From Parvibaculum sp040390855 (GTDB taxonomy: Bacteria; Pseudomonadota; Alphaproteobacteria; Parvibaculales; Parvibaculaceae), in assembly GCA_040390855.1 (NCBI GenBank), contig JAZJXO010000024.1:29704-93703 (forward strand): DNA of 64,000 bases, in the 5' to 3' direction. A model generated the notes under the pieces. It did not search any database. It worked only from the letters and a program-made list of their open reading frames with translations, and had not been told where the DNA came from. A program made the translations under genes and the position numbers. Positions 40,976-49,961 of this stretch are shown here, piece by piece. Position 1 is the first letter of the stretch. Every line of letters starts with the position of its first letter.

Positions 40976-43372
40976 TCAGCTCTTCGGTGAACGACCGGGT
41001 TTTGACTTTGCTTTGAACGGTTTGCCGCCGGAAGGCTTGGGTTTGCCACCGGCGCGACGCGGCAGCGATTTCGGGCGGCCTTTGCCTGCGGGGCGTCCGG
41101 ATCCGTGGCGACCGGCGGGTGTGCCCGCGCGACCGCCTTCGATCATTTCAAAGCGCAAGCCACCGGTCACAGGTACGGCTTCTTCAAGCCGCACGGTGAC
41201 CTGCTCGCCGAGGCGATAGGTGAGGCCGGAGCGTTCACCGATCAGCGCATGGGCGGCTTCGTCGTGATGGAAAAACTCCGTACCCAGATTGGCGATGGGC
41301 ACAAGCCCGTCGGCGCCGGTTTCATCGAGTTTGATGAAGAGGCCGAAGCGTGTGACGCCGGAAATGCGGCCACGGAATTCCGCGCCGATGCGTGCTTCGA
41401 GGAAGGTGGCAATGAAGCGGTCATTGCTGTCGCGTTCAGCGAGCATGGAGCGTCGTTCGGTTGTCGAGATATGCTCGGCGATTTCTTCCATCGCGCCGAT
41501 CTCTTCGTCTGACTGGCCGTCTTTGGCCTTGGCGTCGGTCGAGGACACGAGTGCACGGTGAACGATCAGATCGGCATAGCGGCGGATGGGCGATGTGAAA
41601 TGTGCGTAGTGGCGCAGGTTGAGCCCGAAGTGACCGATATTGTCGGGCGAATAGATCGCCTGGGCCTGAGAGCGCAGAACAATGGTCGAAACCATCTCGT
41701 CATATTCACGGCCATGCACGTCATGCAGGATATTGTTGAAGGCGGCAGGCTTCATCACCTGACCTTTGGGAAAATTGATGTCGAGCGTCTTCAGAAATTC
41801 GGACAGGGCGATCAATTTTTCGCGCGACGGCGCATCGTGAACGCGGAAGACAAGCTTGCGCCCCTTTTGTTGCAAGGTTTCGGCGGCGCAGACATTGGCC
41901 TGAATCATGAATTCCTCGATGAGCTTCATGGATTCATATTTGGCAGCGATATGCACGGCGGCGATGCGGCCCGTGGGATCAATCTCGGCTTTATATTCCG
42001 GCAGATCGAGGTCGAGCGGTCCGCGTGCCCCGCGTGCAATGCAAAGAGTTTTGTAGGCGTTCCACAGGGGTTGCAGCACAGGGGCAAGCAGCGGGCCGGT
42101 CTTATCGTCCGGTGCGCCGTCGATGGCTTCCTGCATCTGGCGGTAGGTCAGGCGCGCGGCGGAGCGCATCAGCCCGCGCACAAATTCATGTGATGTCTTG
42201 TTGCCGTTCTTGTCAAAGACCATACGCACGGCGAGGCAGGCGCGGTCTTCTTTTTCGCGCAGCGAGCAAAGGTCTGTCGAAATGCGTTCCGGCAGCATCG
42301 GCACAACGCGGTCGGGGAAATAGGTCGAGTTGCCACGCTTCCTTGCTTCGCGGTCCATCGGCGAACCGGGCAGCACATAGGCGGCGACGTCGGCGATGGC
42401 GACAATGACGATCTGTCCGCCTTCATTCTTCGGGTCTGTGTCAGGCTCCGCCCAGACGGCGTCGTCGTGGTCGCGGGCATCTACGGGGTCGATGGTAACC
42501 AGCGGAATAGAGCGAAGGTCGGTGCGGCCGTCGATGCCTTTGGCTTTTGTCTCTTCTGCGGCCCTGATCACGGTGTCGGGAAAGTGATCGGGGATGCCGT
42601 GGCTGTGAATGGCGATGAGGCTGATTGATTTCGGATCGCTCGACTTGCCGAAACTTTCCTTGATGCGGGCGCGGGCAAGACCATAGCGACGGCCGGGCAG
42701 TTCTTCGGCGAGCACGAGGTCGCCGTCTTTGGCGTCGCCCGCGTCTTCGCGCGTCACTTCATATTCATTGCGCACTTTTTTATCGACGGGAACGATACGT
42801 CCGCCTTCGGACTTGGAGCGGAAGAGGCCGAGAATTTGTTCGGCACCTTTGCCGATGCGGCGAATGATCTTGGCTTCGTAAGCGTAGGGCTCGTCTTCGT
42901 CGGTCGATTTGGTGAGACGGGCAAGCACGCGGTCACCGACGCCAGCGGGCGCTTCGTCTCCGTCTTTGACCGAGCGTGCCTTGCGCATTTCCGGTGCGAT
43001 GACGATAGCGGGGGCCGGTTCATCGCTGCGCCATTCCATCGGGCGGGCGACGAGTTCGCCGTCCACATCGCGATGCGTAATTTCGAGCATCGACACCGGC
43101 GGCAATTCGCCCGTGCGGTTGACCTTCTTGTTCTCCCGCTTTTCGAGAAGGCCGTCCTCGGCCATCTTTTTCAGCATCTGCTTTAGCGGAATGCGGTCTG
43201 CGCCCTTGATGTTGAAGGCACGGGCGATTTCGCGTTTGCCGATCGGCGTTGTGGCGGAGGAGACAAACTCCAGAACCTGCTCGCGCGTGGGCAGGCCCTG
43301 TTCGCGGTCGCGCTTATCTGGCGTGTCGCCCGCCTTTTTCAGCAATTTCTTGGAGGGCGTCTTGTCTTTCAC
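40976..43372 (-). CDS. rnr: Ribonuclease R
   Basis: A 798-residue 3'-5' exoribonuclease that degrades structured RNA. Domains in order: an N-terminal winged-helix (REQVLEFVSSATTPIGKREIARAFNIKG), cold-shock domains, the RNB catalytic domain with TIDPVDARDHDDAV holding the Mg-binding aspartates, an S1 domain (GRISGVTRFGLFIKLDETGADGLV), and a basic Lys/Gly/Pro tail. The GTG start lies 5 bases after the topA stop with no good ribosome site, so translation is probably coupled to topA. Confidence 0.93.
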   Translation of the reverse strand: MKDKTPSKKLLKKAGDTPDKRDREQGLPTREQVLEFVSSATTPIGKREIARAFNIKGADRIPLKQMLKKMAEDGLLEKRENKKVNRTGELPPVSMLEITHRDVDGELVARPMEWRSDEPAPAIVIAPEMRKARSVKDGDEAPAGVGDRVLARLTKSTDEDEPYAYEAKIIRRIGKGAEQILGLFRSKSEGGRIVPVDKKVRNEYEVTREDAGDAKDGDLVLAEELPGRRYGLARARIKESFGKSSDPKSISLIAIHSHGIPDHFPDTVIRAAEETKAKGIDGRTDLRSIPLVTIDPVDARDHDDAVWAEPDTDPKNEGGQIVIVAIADVAAYVLPGSPMDREARKRGNSTYFPDRVVPMLPERISTDLCSLREKEDRACLAVRMVFDKNGNKTSHEFVRGLMRSAARLTYRQMQEAIDGAPDDKTGPLLAPVLQPLWNAYKTLCIARGARGPLDLDLPEYKAEIDPTGRIAAVHIAAKYESMKLIEEFMIQANVCAAETLQQKGRKLVFRVHDAPSREKLIALSEFLKTLDINFPKGQVMKPAAFNNILHDVHGREYDEMVSTIVLRSQAQAIYSPDNIGHFGLNLRHYAHFTSPIRRYADLIVHRALVSSTDAKAKDGQSDEEIGAMEEIAEHISTTERRSMLAERDSNDRFIATFLEARIGAEFRGRISGVTRFGLFIKLDETGADGLVPIANLGTEFFHHDEAAHALIGERSGLTYRLGEQVTVRLEEAVPVTGGLRFEMIEGGRAGTPAGRHGSGRPAGKGRPKSLPRRAGGKPKPSGGKPFKAKSKPGRSPKS

Positions 43373-43377
43373 CGGTC

Positions 43378-46131
43378 TCAGTCCGCTGCCGCTTTAGCGC
43401 GGGGTTTCACTTTGGCGGCAGGCTTTTTTGCCGGTGCTTTTTTGGCGGCGGGTTTCGCCGTTGTTGTTTTCTTCGCCGTTGGTTTTTTGGCAGCAGGTTT
43501 TTTGACAGCGGTTTTTTTCACCTGTTTGTCTGCTGGCTCTGCCTTGGCGGCGGCCTTTTTGGGCGCCGCTTTTTTCGCCGGGGTTTTCTTCGCGGCGGGC
43601 TTCTTCTTTTTGCCGCCGGTCTGCATTTCACGTGCCGCGATGAGGGCGACGGCTTCTTCAAGCGTCACTTTGTCGATCTCGGCGTCGTTGGGCAGCGTTG
43701 CGTTGGTCTTTTCGTGTTTCACGTAAGGCCCGTATTTGCCGTCCATGATCTGTACGGGCTTGCCATCTTCAGGATGGGGCCCGAGTTCACGCAGCGCTTT
43801 CGGTCCGCGCGGTTTGCCTCCGCGGGCTTTCTTCTCCGCGAGCACGTCGACAGCGCGGTTGAGGCCTACCGTGAAGACTTCTTCGGCACTTTCGAGATTG
43901 GCATAGACGCCGTCATGCAAAACGAAAGGACCAAAGCGGCCAAGGCCCGCCGTGATCGGCAGACCTGTTTCGGGATGGATGCCCACCTCGCGCGGCAGCG
44001 AGAGAAGTTGTAGGGCCTTTTCAAAATCAATGTTGGCGGCGGTGACGCCCAATGATTTCGGGATACTCGAACGTTTTGGCTTGTCGCCTTTTTCTTCCGG
44101 CTCGCCGAGCTGGATATAGGGACCGAAGCGGCCTGTCTTCACGAGCACCGGCTTGCCCGTGTCGGGATCGACGCCGAGCGTGCGGTCACCGGCGGTTTCA
44201 CCTTCGCCGTTCGCATTCACCGTGAGTTGGCGGGTGAAGCGGCATTCGGGATAGTTCGAGCAGCCGACAAACGCGCCGAAGCGTCCGACCTTTAATGAGA
44301 TGCGACCGTCTTCGCAGATCGGGCATTTGCGCGGGTCGCTGCCATCTTCCTTTTCGGGGAAGACGTGGACGCCGAGAACATCGTTCAACCGGTCGAGAAC
44401 TTCGGTGATGCGCAGTTCCATCGCTTCGCCGACTTCGGCTTTGAACGGCACCCAGAATTCGCGCAAGACCTGTTTCCAGTCGAGTTCGCCTGCCGAGACC
44501 TTGTCGAGTTTTTCTTCGAGGTCGGCGGTGAAATCATATTGCACATAGCGCGTGAAAAAGTTTTCGAGGAAGGCTGTCACGAGGCGGCCTTTGTCGTCGG
44601 GCACAAAGCGTCCCTTGTCCATCGTCACATAGGTGCGGTCGCGCAGGGTTTGTAACGTGGAGGCGTAGGTTGACGGACGGCCGATGCCGAGTTCTTCCAT
44701 GCGTTTGACGAGGGTTGCTTCCGAAAAGCGCGGCGGCGGTTCGGTGAAATGTTGATCGGCGCGGGTGTCGGCAAGACCGAGCTTGTCGCCGCTGGCAACT
44801 TTCGGCAGGCGGCCGCCTTCTTCGTCATCGGTGTCGTCGTCGCGCCCTTCGGAATAGAGGCGTAAGAAGCCGTCGAACACGATGACAGAACCGGTGGCGC
44901 GCAGGCCGATCCGTTCCTCGTCTGCTTCGATCTCGATGGTGGTGCGTTCGAGCGCGACGCTTTCCATCTGGCTTGCGATGGTGCGGTTCCAGACGAGTTC
45001 ATAGAGGCGGCGCTGATCGTCGTCGAGCAGCTTGCCGACTTTGGCGGGCAGGCGCGACAGATCGGTCGGGCGGATGGCTTCGTGTGCTTCCTGTGCGTTC
45101 TTGGCTTTTGTTTTATAGATGCGCGGCGCGGAGGGAACGTAGGCTTCGCCGAATTCATTATTGATGACGGTGCGGGTCTGCGCGATGGCTTCGTCGGCGA
45201 TCTGCACGCCGTCGGTCCGCATATAAGTAATGAGACCCGTCGTCTCGCCGTCAATGTCGATGCCTTCATAGAGACGCTGGGCAAGCTGCATGGTGCGGCT
45301 CGCTGAGAAGCCGAGCTTGCGGCTTGCTTCCTGTTGCAGCGTGGACGTTGTGAAGGGTGGATAGGGATTGCGCTTTGTCGGTTTGCTCTCGACCGATTTC
45401 ACGCGGAAACGCGATGACTTTATTCTTTTGACGATGTCATCGGCGGTCGTCTTGTCCGGAATGTCGAACTTGTCGAGTTTCTTGCCGTCGAGCGTGACGA
45501 TCCGCGCCGTGAATTGGGCGGACGTGCCTGTCTTCATGTCGCATTCGATGGTCCAGTATTCCTGCGAGCGGAAGGCTTCTATTTCCAGTTCGCGATCACA
45601 GATGAGCCGAAGCGCTACGGACTGCACACGACCGGCCGAACGGGCACCGGGCAGCTTGCGCCAGAGAACCGGCGAGAGTGTGAAGCCCACGAGATAGTCG
45701 AGGGCGCGTCGGGCGAGATAGGCGTCGATCAGTTCTTTGTCGAGCGCCCGCGGGTTTTCCATGGCCTGTAGGACGGAGTTTTTCGTGATGGCGTTAAAGA
45801 CCACGCGCTCGACGGGGATGCCTTTCAAGGCCTTCTTTTTGTTGAGGACCTCCAGCACATGCCATGAGATCGCCTCGCCCTCGCGGTCAGGGTCGGTGGC
45901 GAGAATGAGTTTGCTTGCGCCTTTCACGGCGTCGGCAATGTCGTTCAGGCGCTTTTGCGATTTGGGATCGACGTCCCATGCCATCGCGAAATCCTCGTCC
46001 GGCAGAACCGAACCATCCTTCGACGGAAGATCACGGACATGACCATAGGAGGCCAGCACCTTGTAGCCTTTGCCCAAGTATTTGTTGATGGTCTTGGCCT
46101 TAGAGGGCGACTCAACAATGACGACGTCCAT
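43378..46131 (-). CDS. topA: DNA topoisomerase I
   Basis: A 917-residue type IA topoisomerase that relaxes negative supercoils. The Toprim domain is at the N-terminus (VIVESPSKAKTI, ATDPDREGEAISWH). The active-site tyrosine is Tyr303 in LITYMRTDG. A Cys4 zinc finger (CPICEDGR...GCSNYPEC) is followed by three or four topoisomerase C-terminal repeats (DPDTGKPVLVKTGRFGPYIQLG; GLGRFGPFVLHDG; DGKYGPYVKHEK). About 80 terminal residues are a Lys-Ala-Pro tail like a histone H1 tail. First gene of the topA-rnr run. A CtrA box lies about 150 bases upstream. Confidence 0.95.
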   Translation of the reverse strand: MDVVIVESPSKAKTINKYLGKGYKVLASYGHVRDLPSKDGSVLPDEDFAMAWDVDPKSQKRLNDIADAVKGASKLILATDPDREGEAISWHVLEVLNKKKALKGIPVERVVFNAITKNSVLQAMENPRALDKELIDAYLARRALDYLVGFTLSPVLWRKLPGARSAGRVQSVALRLICDRELEIEAFRSQEYWTIECDMKTGTSAQFTARIVTLDGKKLDKFDIPDKTTADDIVKRIKSSRFRVKSVESKPTKRNPYPPFTTSTLQQEASRKLGFSASRTMQLAQRLYEGIDIDGETTGLITYMRTDGVQIADEAIAQTRTVINNEFGEAYVPSAPRIYKTKAKNAQEAHEAIRPTDLSRLPAKVGKLLDDDQRRLYELVWNRTIASQMESVALERTTIEIEADEERIGLRATGSVIVFDGFLRLYSEGRDDDTDDEEGGRLPKVASGDKLGLADTRADQHFTEPPPRFSEATLVKRMEELGIGRPSTYASTLQTLRDRTYVTMDKGRFVPDDKGRLVTAFLENFFTRYVQYDFTADLEEKLDKVSAGELDWKQVLREFWVPFKAEVGEAMELRITEVLDRLNDVLGVHVFPEKEDGSDPRKCPICEDGRISLKVGRFGAFVGCSNYPECRFTRQLTVNANGEGETAGDRTLGVDPDTGKPVLVKTGRFGPYIQLGEPEEKGDKPKRSSIPKSLGVTAANIDFEKALQLLSLPREVGIHPETGLPITAGLGRFGPFVLHDGVYANLESAEEVFTVGLNRAVDVLAEKKARGGKPRGPKALRELGPHPEDGKPVQIMDGKYGPYVKHEKTNATLPNDAEIDKVTLEEAVALIAAREMQTGGKKKKPAAKKTPAKKAAPKKAAAKAEPADKQVKKTAVKKPAAKKPTAKKTTTAKPAAKKAPAKKPAAKVKPRAKAAAD

Positions 46132-46277
46132 CGAGCGTTTGAACTCTCTATAAATCTCAGGAAATGGCTTGGTTCAGGGGGCCGAACATGAGGAAAAGCC
46201 GAGTCTCTGTCAAATCTGGCTGATTTCTGCTGGTTTCTGCCGATTCCACCGCTCCGGACGAATAGACGCTATTCGTG

Positions 46278-46293
46278 TTAAGAAAAAATTAAC
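46278..46293 (+). promoter_or_regulatory. Full CtrA box between topA and a small gene
   Basis: TTAA, seven bases (GAAAAAA), TTAAC matches the CtrA consensus exactly. It is 116 bases before the small plus-strand gene at 46394 and about 147 before topA on the other strand, so it could serve either promoter. Confidence 0.7.
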
Positions 46294-46393
46294 ACTTTAG
46301 GTAGACCTTTGGTTTTGTATTAGTTCTTTAGTGTATATCCTTTTAGATATAGTTTTGATTCGAGCGGACGGGTTGAACATCGGGGAGAGCGCC

Positions 46394-46656
46394 ATGTTAC
46401 GCAATACGGTTTCAGATGCGATGGCTGAAATGTCTATTTCACCAAATCTTGTCAAAGGGCCGGAAGCGAGCGAAACGGGCGGGGGAAATGGCGAGGATTC
46501 AGCGACTTATCTGTTCTGTTCGAATTGCTGGTCGCGGCGCGGCGTTTGGCCGTGACGCGTCGGCATAAGTTTCTGGCTTACCTGATCGGCATGGCGGCGG
46601 AAGAAGCCCGTCTTCAGACGATGGGCCGGTCGGCGGTTCGTCAGAAGGCCGCCTGA
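46394..46656 (+). pseudogene. Small gene frameshifted by a 5-bp tandem duplication
   Basis: GGGGAG six bases before the ATG gives a good ribosome site. The frame from 46394 stops at 46555 after 53 residues. At 46512-46521 the pentamer TGTTC occurs twice in tandem. Deleting one copy joins the first 40 residues to a second frame that ends at 46656, giving an 85-residue protein. Its C-terminal half is FELLVAARRLAVTRRHKFLA then YLIGMAAEEARLQ, a coherent amphipathic helix pair with the look of a small alphaproteobacterial conserved protein. The second frame alone has no ATG. It may be a recent pseudogene, a phase-variable gene, a programmed frameshift or a sequencing error. A CtrA box lies upstream; dprA is convergent, 3 bases away. 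Confidence 0.6.
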
Positions 46657-46659
46657 AAA

Positions 46660-47802
46660 TCAGACGTCAGGTATAAGGTTGATGCGGTCGCCAATGCTGT
46701 GTTCGATCCGGTTGGCGACCGCGAGTTCCATAAGGATGATGCCGACTTCGGCGGCGGTGAGGCCGGTCTCGCGGATGATCTCGTCCTTGAGCATCGGTGT
46801 CGGCCCGAGGGCGCGCAACACGCGTTCGCGCTGGCTGTCATCAACGTCGCGAGTGACGTCACCGAGATCGCGTGGTTCCGGCGTGAAGTCGGATGGCGAT
46901 GGTTCGAGAAGGCGTCGTTGCGCTTGTGAACGGATGACCGGCGCATTGTAAGATTGCAAAATATCGTCGGCAGTTTCGATCAGCATCGCGCCTTGCTTGA
47001 TGAGGCTGTTGGCCCCGCCGGAGCGTGGATCAAGTGGTGAGCCCGGCACGGCGAACACGTCGCGGCCCTGCTCAAGTGCATAGCGTGCGGTGATGAGCGA
47101 GCCGGAGCGGAGCGCAGCTTCGACGACAACCACACCAAGAGACAATCCTGAAATCAGACGGTTGCGACGCGGAAAAAGATTTGCGCGGGGCTGTGTGCCG
47201 GGCGGCATTTCGGCGAGCAACAATCCGGCTTTGCCGATTTGTTTTTGCAGGTCCGCATTCTCTTCGGGGTAAACGATATCAATGCCGCCGCCGAGCACCG
47301 CGATAGTGCCGGTGTCGAAATATGCTCTGTGAGCGGATGAATCAATACCGCGCGCAAGACCGGAGACGACGACATAACCTGCCTTGCCCAGATCATGCGC
47401 GAGCATCCCCGCGAGCTTCGTTCCCGCAGCAGATGCATTGCGTGAGCCGACAATGGCGATTGATCGTTTTGACAAGAGGTCAAGGTCGCCCATCACGCTG
47501 AAAACGGATGGCGGCGGATCGAGCGTTGCAAATTGGGCGGGGTAGTCCCCATCTCCGAAGACAATGAGCGTTGCGCCGATGGCGTTTAATACTTTGAGTT
47601 CACGTTGCACATCGGCATCGGTGGCGATGCGCAAGGGGCTGTTGCGTTTGCCACGTCGGGCAAAATCGGGCAGGGCGTCGAGGGCTGCCTGCGCGTTGCC
47701 TGTGTGAAGCAGAAGATCGCGGAAGGTTGCAGGACCGATACTGTCGCTGCGCGCCAGTCTGATGCGCGCTATTCGTTCTGCTTCGCTTAAACCTGACTTC
47801 AT
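46660..47802 (-). CDS. dprA: DNA-processing protein DprA
   Basis: A 380-residue protein that loads RecA on incoming single-stranded DNA in natural transformation. The Rossmann-like core has GSRNASAAGTKLAGMLAHDL, VVSGLARGIDSSAH, AVLGGGIDIVYP and the GALITARYALEQGRDVFAVPG-type segment. A C-terminal winged helix (LKDEIIRETGLTAAEVGIILMELAV) is present. The ATG overlaps the plsY stop by one base (TAATG). Other competence genes are not in the window. Confidence 0.93.
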   Translation of the reverse strand: MKSGLSEAERIARIRLARSDSIGPATFRDLLLHTGNAQAALDALPDFARRGKRNSPLRIATDADVQRELKVLNAIGATLIVFGDGDYPAQFATLDPPPSVFSVMGDLDLLSKRSIAIVGSRNASAAGTKLAGMLAHDLGKAGYVVVSGLARGIDSSAHRAYFDTGTIAVLGGGIDIVYPEENADLQKQIGKAGLLLAEMPPGTQPRANLFPRRNRLISGLSLGVVVVEAALRSGSLITARYALEQGRDVFAVPGSPLDPRSGGANSLIKQGAMLIETADDILQSYNAPVIRSQAQRRLLEPSPSDFTPEPRDLGDVTRDVDDSQRERVLRALGPTPMLKDEIIRETGLTAAEVGIILMELAVANRIEHSIGDRINLIPDV

Positions 47803-48431
47803 TATTTGGCGCCGATGCGGGATTCCGTTCCGGCGTGCAGGCGCGAGATATTGTCGCGATGCGCGTAGTAGATGAAGGCGACGAGAAAAATACTGAGCGG
47901 CAGTAAATCATAATGCTCGAAAAAGTAGAGATAGACAGGTGTCGCGAGCGCGGCGACAAGAGCCGCTAATGACGAGTAGCGTGTCGTTACAGCGACGAGC
48001 AACCATGTGACGCAGAAGAGCAACCCGACGGGCCAGAACAGTGCAAGGTTGATGCCGATGAATGTTGAAATGCCTTTGCCGCCCTTGAAGCCGAGCCACA
48101 CGGGATAAAGGTGGCCGAGAAAAGCGGCGGCACCAGCGAGCATGGCGAGCGGCAATACCAATTCGAGCGAAGGTGCGAGATAGGTGAGGAGTAAAACGGC
48201 GGCGGCACCCTTGGCGGCGTCGCAGACGAAGGTCGCGCCTGCAACCGTTTTGTTGCCGGTGCGCAGCGCGTTGGTCGCGCCGATATTGCCGGAGCCGATG
48301 TCGCGGATGTCGCCAAGCCCTGCCATGCGCGTAAAAATGAGGCCGAAGGGAATGGAGCCGAGCAAATAGCCGATAGCAAGGGCGGCGAAGACCCAAGGCA
48401 GGTTCGTTGTTTCACTCAGTAGACTGATCAT
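47802..48431 (-). CDS. plsY: Glycerol-3-phosphate acyltransferase PlsY
   Basis: A 209-residue integral membrane enzyme with about five to seven spans that uses acyl-phosphate to acylate glycerol-3-phosphate, the first step of phospholipid synthesis. The three conserved loops are seen: GSIPFGLIFTR and DIRDIGSGNIGATNALRTGNK, FLGHLYPVWLGFKGGKGIST, and the AHRDNISRLHAGTESRIG tail. GAGGGGG precedes the ATG. It runs into dprA by one base. Confidence 0.95.
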   Translation of the reverse strand: MISLLSETTNLPWVFAALAIGYLLGSIPFGLIFTRMAGLGDIRDIGSGNIGATNALRTGNKTVAGATFVCDAAKGAAAVLLLTYLAPSLELVLPLAMLAGAAAFLGHLYPVWLGFKGGKGISTFIGINLALFWPVGLLFCVTWLLVAVTTRYSSLAALVAALATPVYLYFFEHYDLLPLSIFLVAFIYYAHRDNISRLHAGTESRIGAK

Positions 48432-48674
48432 TATGGTCCCCCTCGAAGATGTGGCATTGATCTTAGCGGGGGCGGGGTGGGGATGCTAGGGGATTTGGGT
48501 GGGAAAAATCAGGAGCTAATGCGAGTTTTGGGCTTTTTGCCGGCATATAGTTCGCAGCGATTCCTGCCAGAGCTTGGAAGTTGCATGTCGAATCCGACCT
48601 GCTCCCTTTACAGCCCAAACAAATGCGGTTACGGCAGTTGCCGGAGACGTGGCTCTGATTTGAGGCGAATGGAT

Positions 48675-49961
48675 CTAGTCTTGCGTAAATACCGTCCGTC
48701 CACCGACGATGGTGCGGAGCACACGACCTTGCAGGCGACGGTGATCGAAAGGGGTGTTCTTGGAGATGGAACGCAGCTTCTCCGAATTGACAATCCAGGG
48801 CGCCCCGATGTCGGCGAGCACGAAATCGGCGGGCGCGCCCACGGCGAGACGGCCGCTGTCGAGACCGAGAAGCGTGGCGGGTGCGCTTGTCATCGCGCCG
48901 ATGAGGCGGGCGAGTGTCACGTCGCCGTTGTGAACGTGCGTGAGGCATGAAGCCAGCAGCGTTTCGAGACCGATGGCACCGAAGGTGGCTTGTGCGAAGG
49001 GATGACGTTTGGCTTCGGCATCCTGCGGATCGTGAGACGAGACGATGACGTCGATGGTACCGTCGGCAACACCTGCAACGAGGGCGCGACGGTCGTCTTC
49101 GCAGCGGAGCGGCGGCGACATTTTGAAAAAGGTGCGATAGGACTGCACGTCGTTTTCGTTGAGTGCGAGATGGGCCGCCGAGACGCCGCAGGTGACTTTG
49201 AGGCCGCGCTGTTTCGCTTTGACGATCACTTCGACTGAGGCGGCGCACGACACTTGCGAGACGTGATAGCGACCGCCGGTGAGTTCGAGCAGGCGCAGGT
49301 CGCGTTCGATCATAATAACTTCGGCCATGGCCGGAATGCCGGAGAGGCCGAGGCGGCCTGCGAGTTCGCTTTCATTCATCACGCCGTGGCTGAGTTCCGG
49401 CACTTCGGCGTGCTGGACGATGAGCGCATCGAAATGCGCGGCATAAGACAGCGCGCGGCGCATGATCTGCGCGTCACCGAGCGAGCGGTCGCCATCGGTG
49501 AAGGCGACGGCGCCTGCTTCTTTCAGCAGACCGAACTCGGTCATTTCCTTGCCGCGCAGGCCTTTGGTGAGGGCGGCCATCGGATGAATGTGGACGATGC
49601 CGGTGTCGCGGGCGCGGCGTTCGATGTAATCCACCAGCGCTACATCGTCGATGACAGGATCGGTATTCGGCATGACGATGAAAGTGGTGACGCCGCCTGC
49701 GGCGGCGGCAAGGCTTGCCGTGCGCAAAGTTTCGCGATGTTCGGCGCCGGGCTCGCCGGTAAAGACGCGCATGTCGATGAGGCCGGGGGCAAGCAGATGA
49801 CCACGGCAGTCGATGATTTCGATGCCGTCGGGTGTCGCGTCGTTGAAGAGGCGGGGGCCGAGATCTTTGATAATGCCGTCTTCGGCGAGCAGATTGCCCG
49901 TCTCGTCGCGGCCTGTGGCCGGATCGAGAAGGCGTGCGTTGATCAGTCCGATGCGGCTCAT
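48675..49961 (-). CDS. pyrC: Dihydroorotase homologue, PyrX-like (metal ligands lost)
   Basis: A 428-residue amidohydrolase-fold protein next to pyrB. The overall order fits dihydroorotase (LLAPGLIDM, IVMPNTDPVIDD, HPMAALTKGLRG, VQHAE, FFKMSPPLR). Yet the HxH metal pair expected after LIDM reads R-V-F (DMRVFTGEPG), and the late Asp region reads VSSHDPQDAEAKRHPF instead of the usual TDHAPH. In Pseudomonas such a protein, PyrX, has no activity but holds the aspartate carbamoyltransferase complex together. The same is likely here, with a working dihydroorotase elsewhere. Its ATG overlaps the pyrB stop by four bases. Confidence 0.85.
   Translation of the reverse strand: MSRIGLINARLLDPATGRDETGNLLAEDGIIKDLGPRLFNDATPDGIEIIDCRGHLLAPGLIDMRVFTGEPGAEHRETLRTASLAAAAGGVTTFIVMPNTDPVIDDVALVDYIERRARDTGIVHIHPMAALTKGLRGKEMTEFGLLKEAGAVAFTDGDRSLGDAQIMRRALSYAAHFDALIVQHAEVPELSHGVMNESELAGRLGLSGIPAMAEVIMIERDLRLLELTGGRYHVSQVSCAASVEVIVKAKQRGLKVTCGVSAAHLALNENDVQSYRTFFKMSPPLRCEDDRRALVAGVADGTIDVIVSSHDPQDAEAKRHPFAQATFGAIGLETLLASCLTHVHNGDVTLARLIGAMTSAPATLLGLDSGRLAVGAPADFVLADIGAPWIVNSEKLRSISKNTPFDHRRLQGRVLRTIVGGRTVFTQD

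Noticed and set aside
48477..48950. Plus-strand open frame at the plsY-pyrC gap
   Set aside because: Most of it is antisense to pyrC; the intergenic part has no recognisable content.
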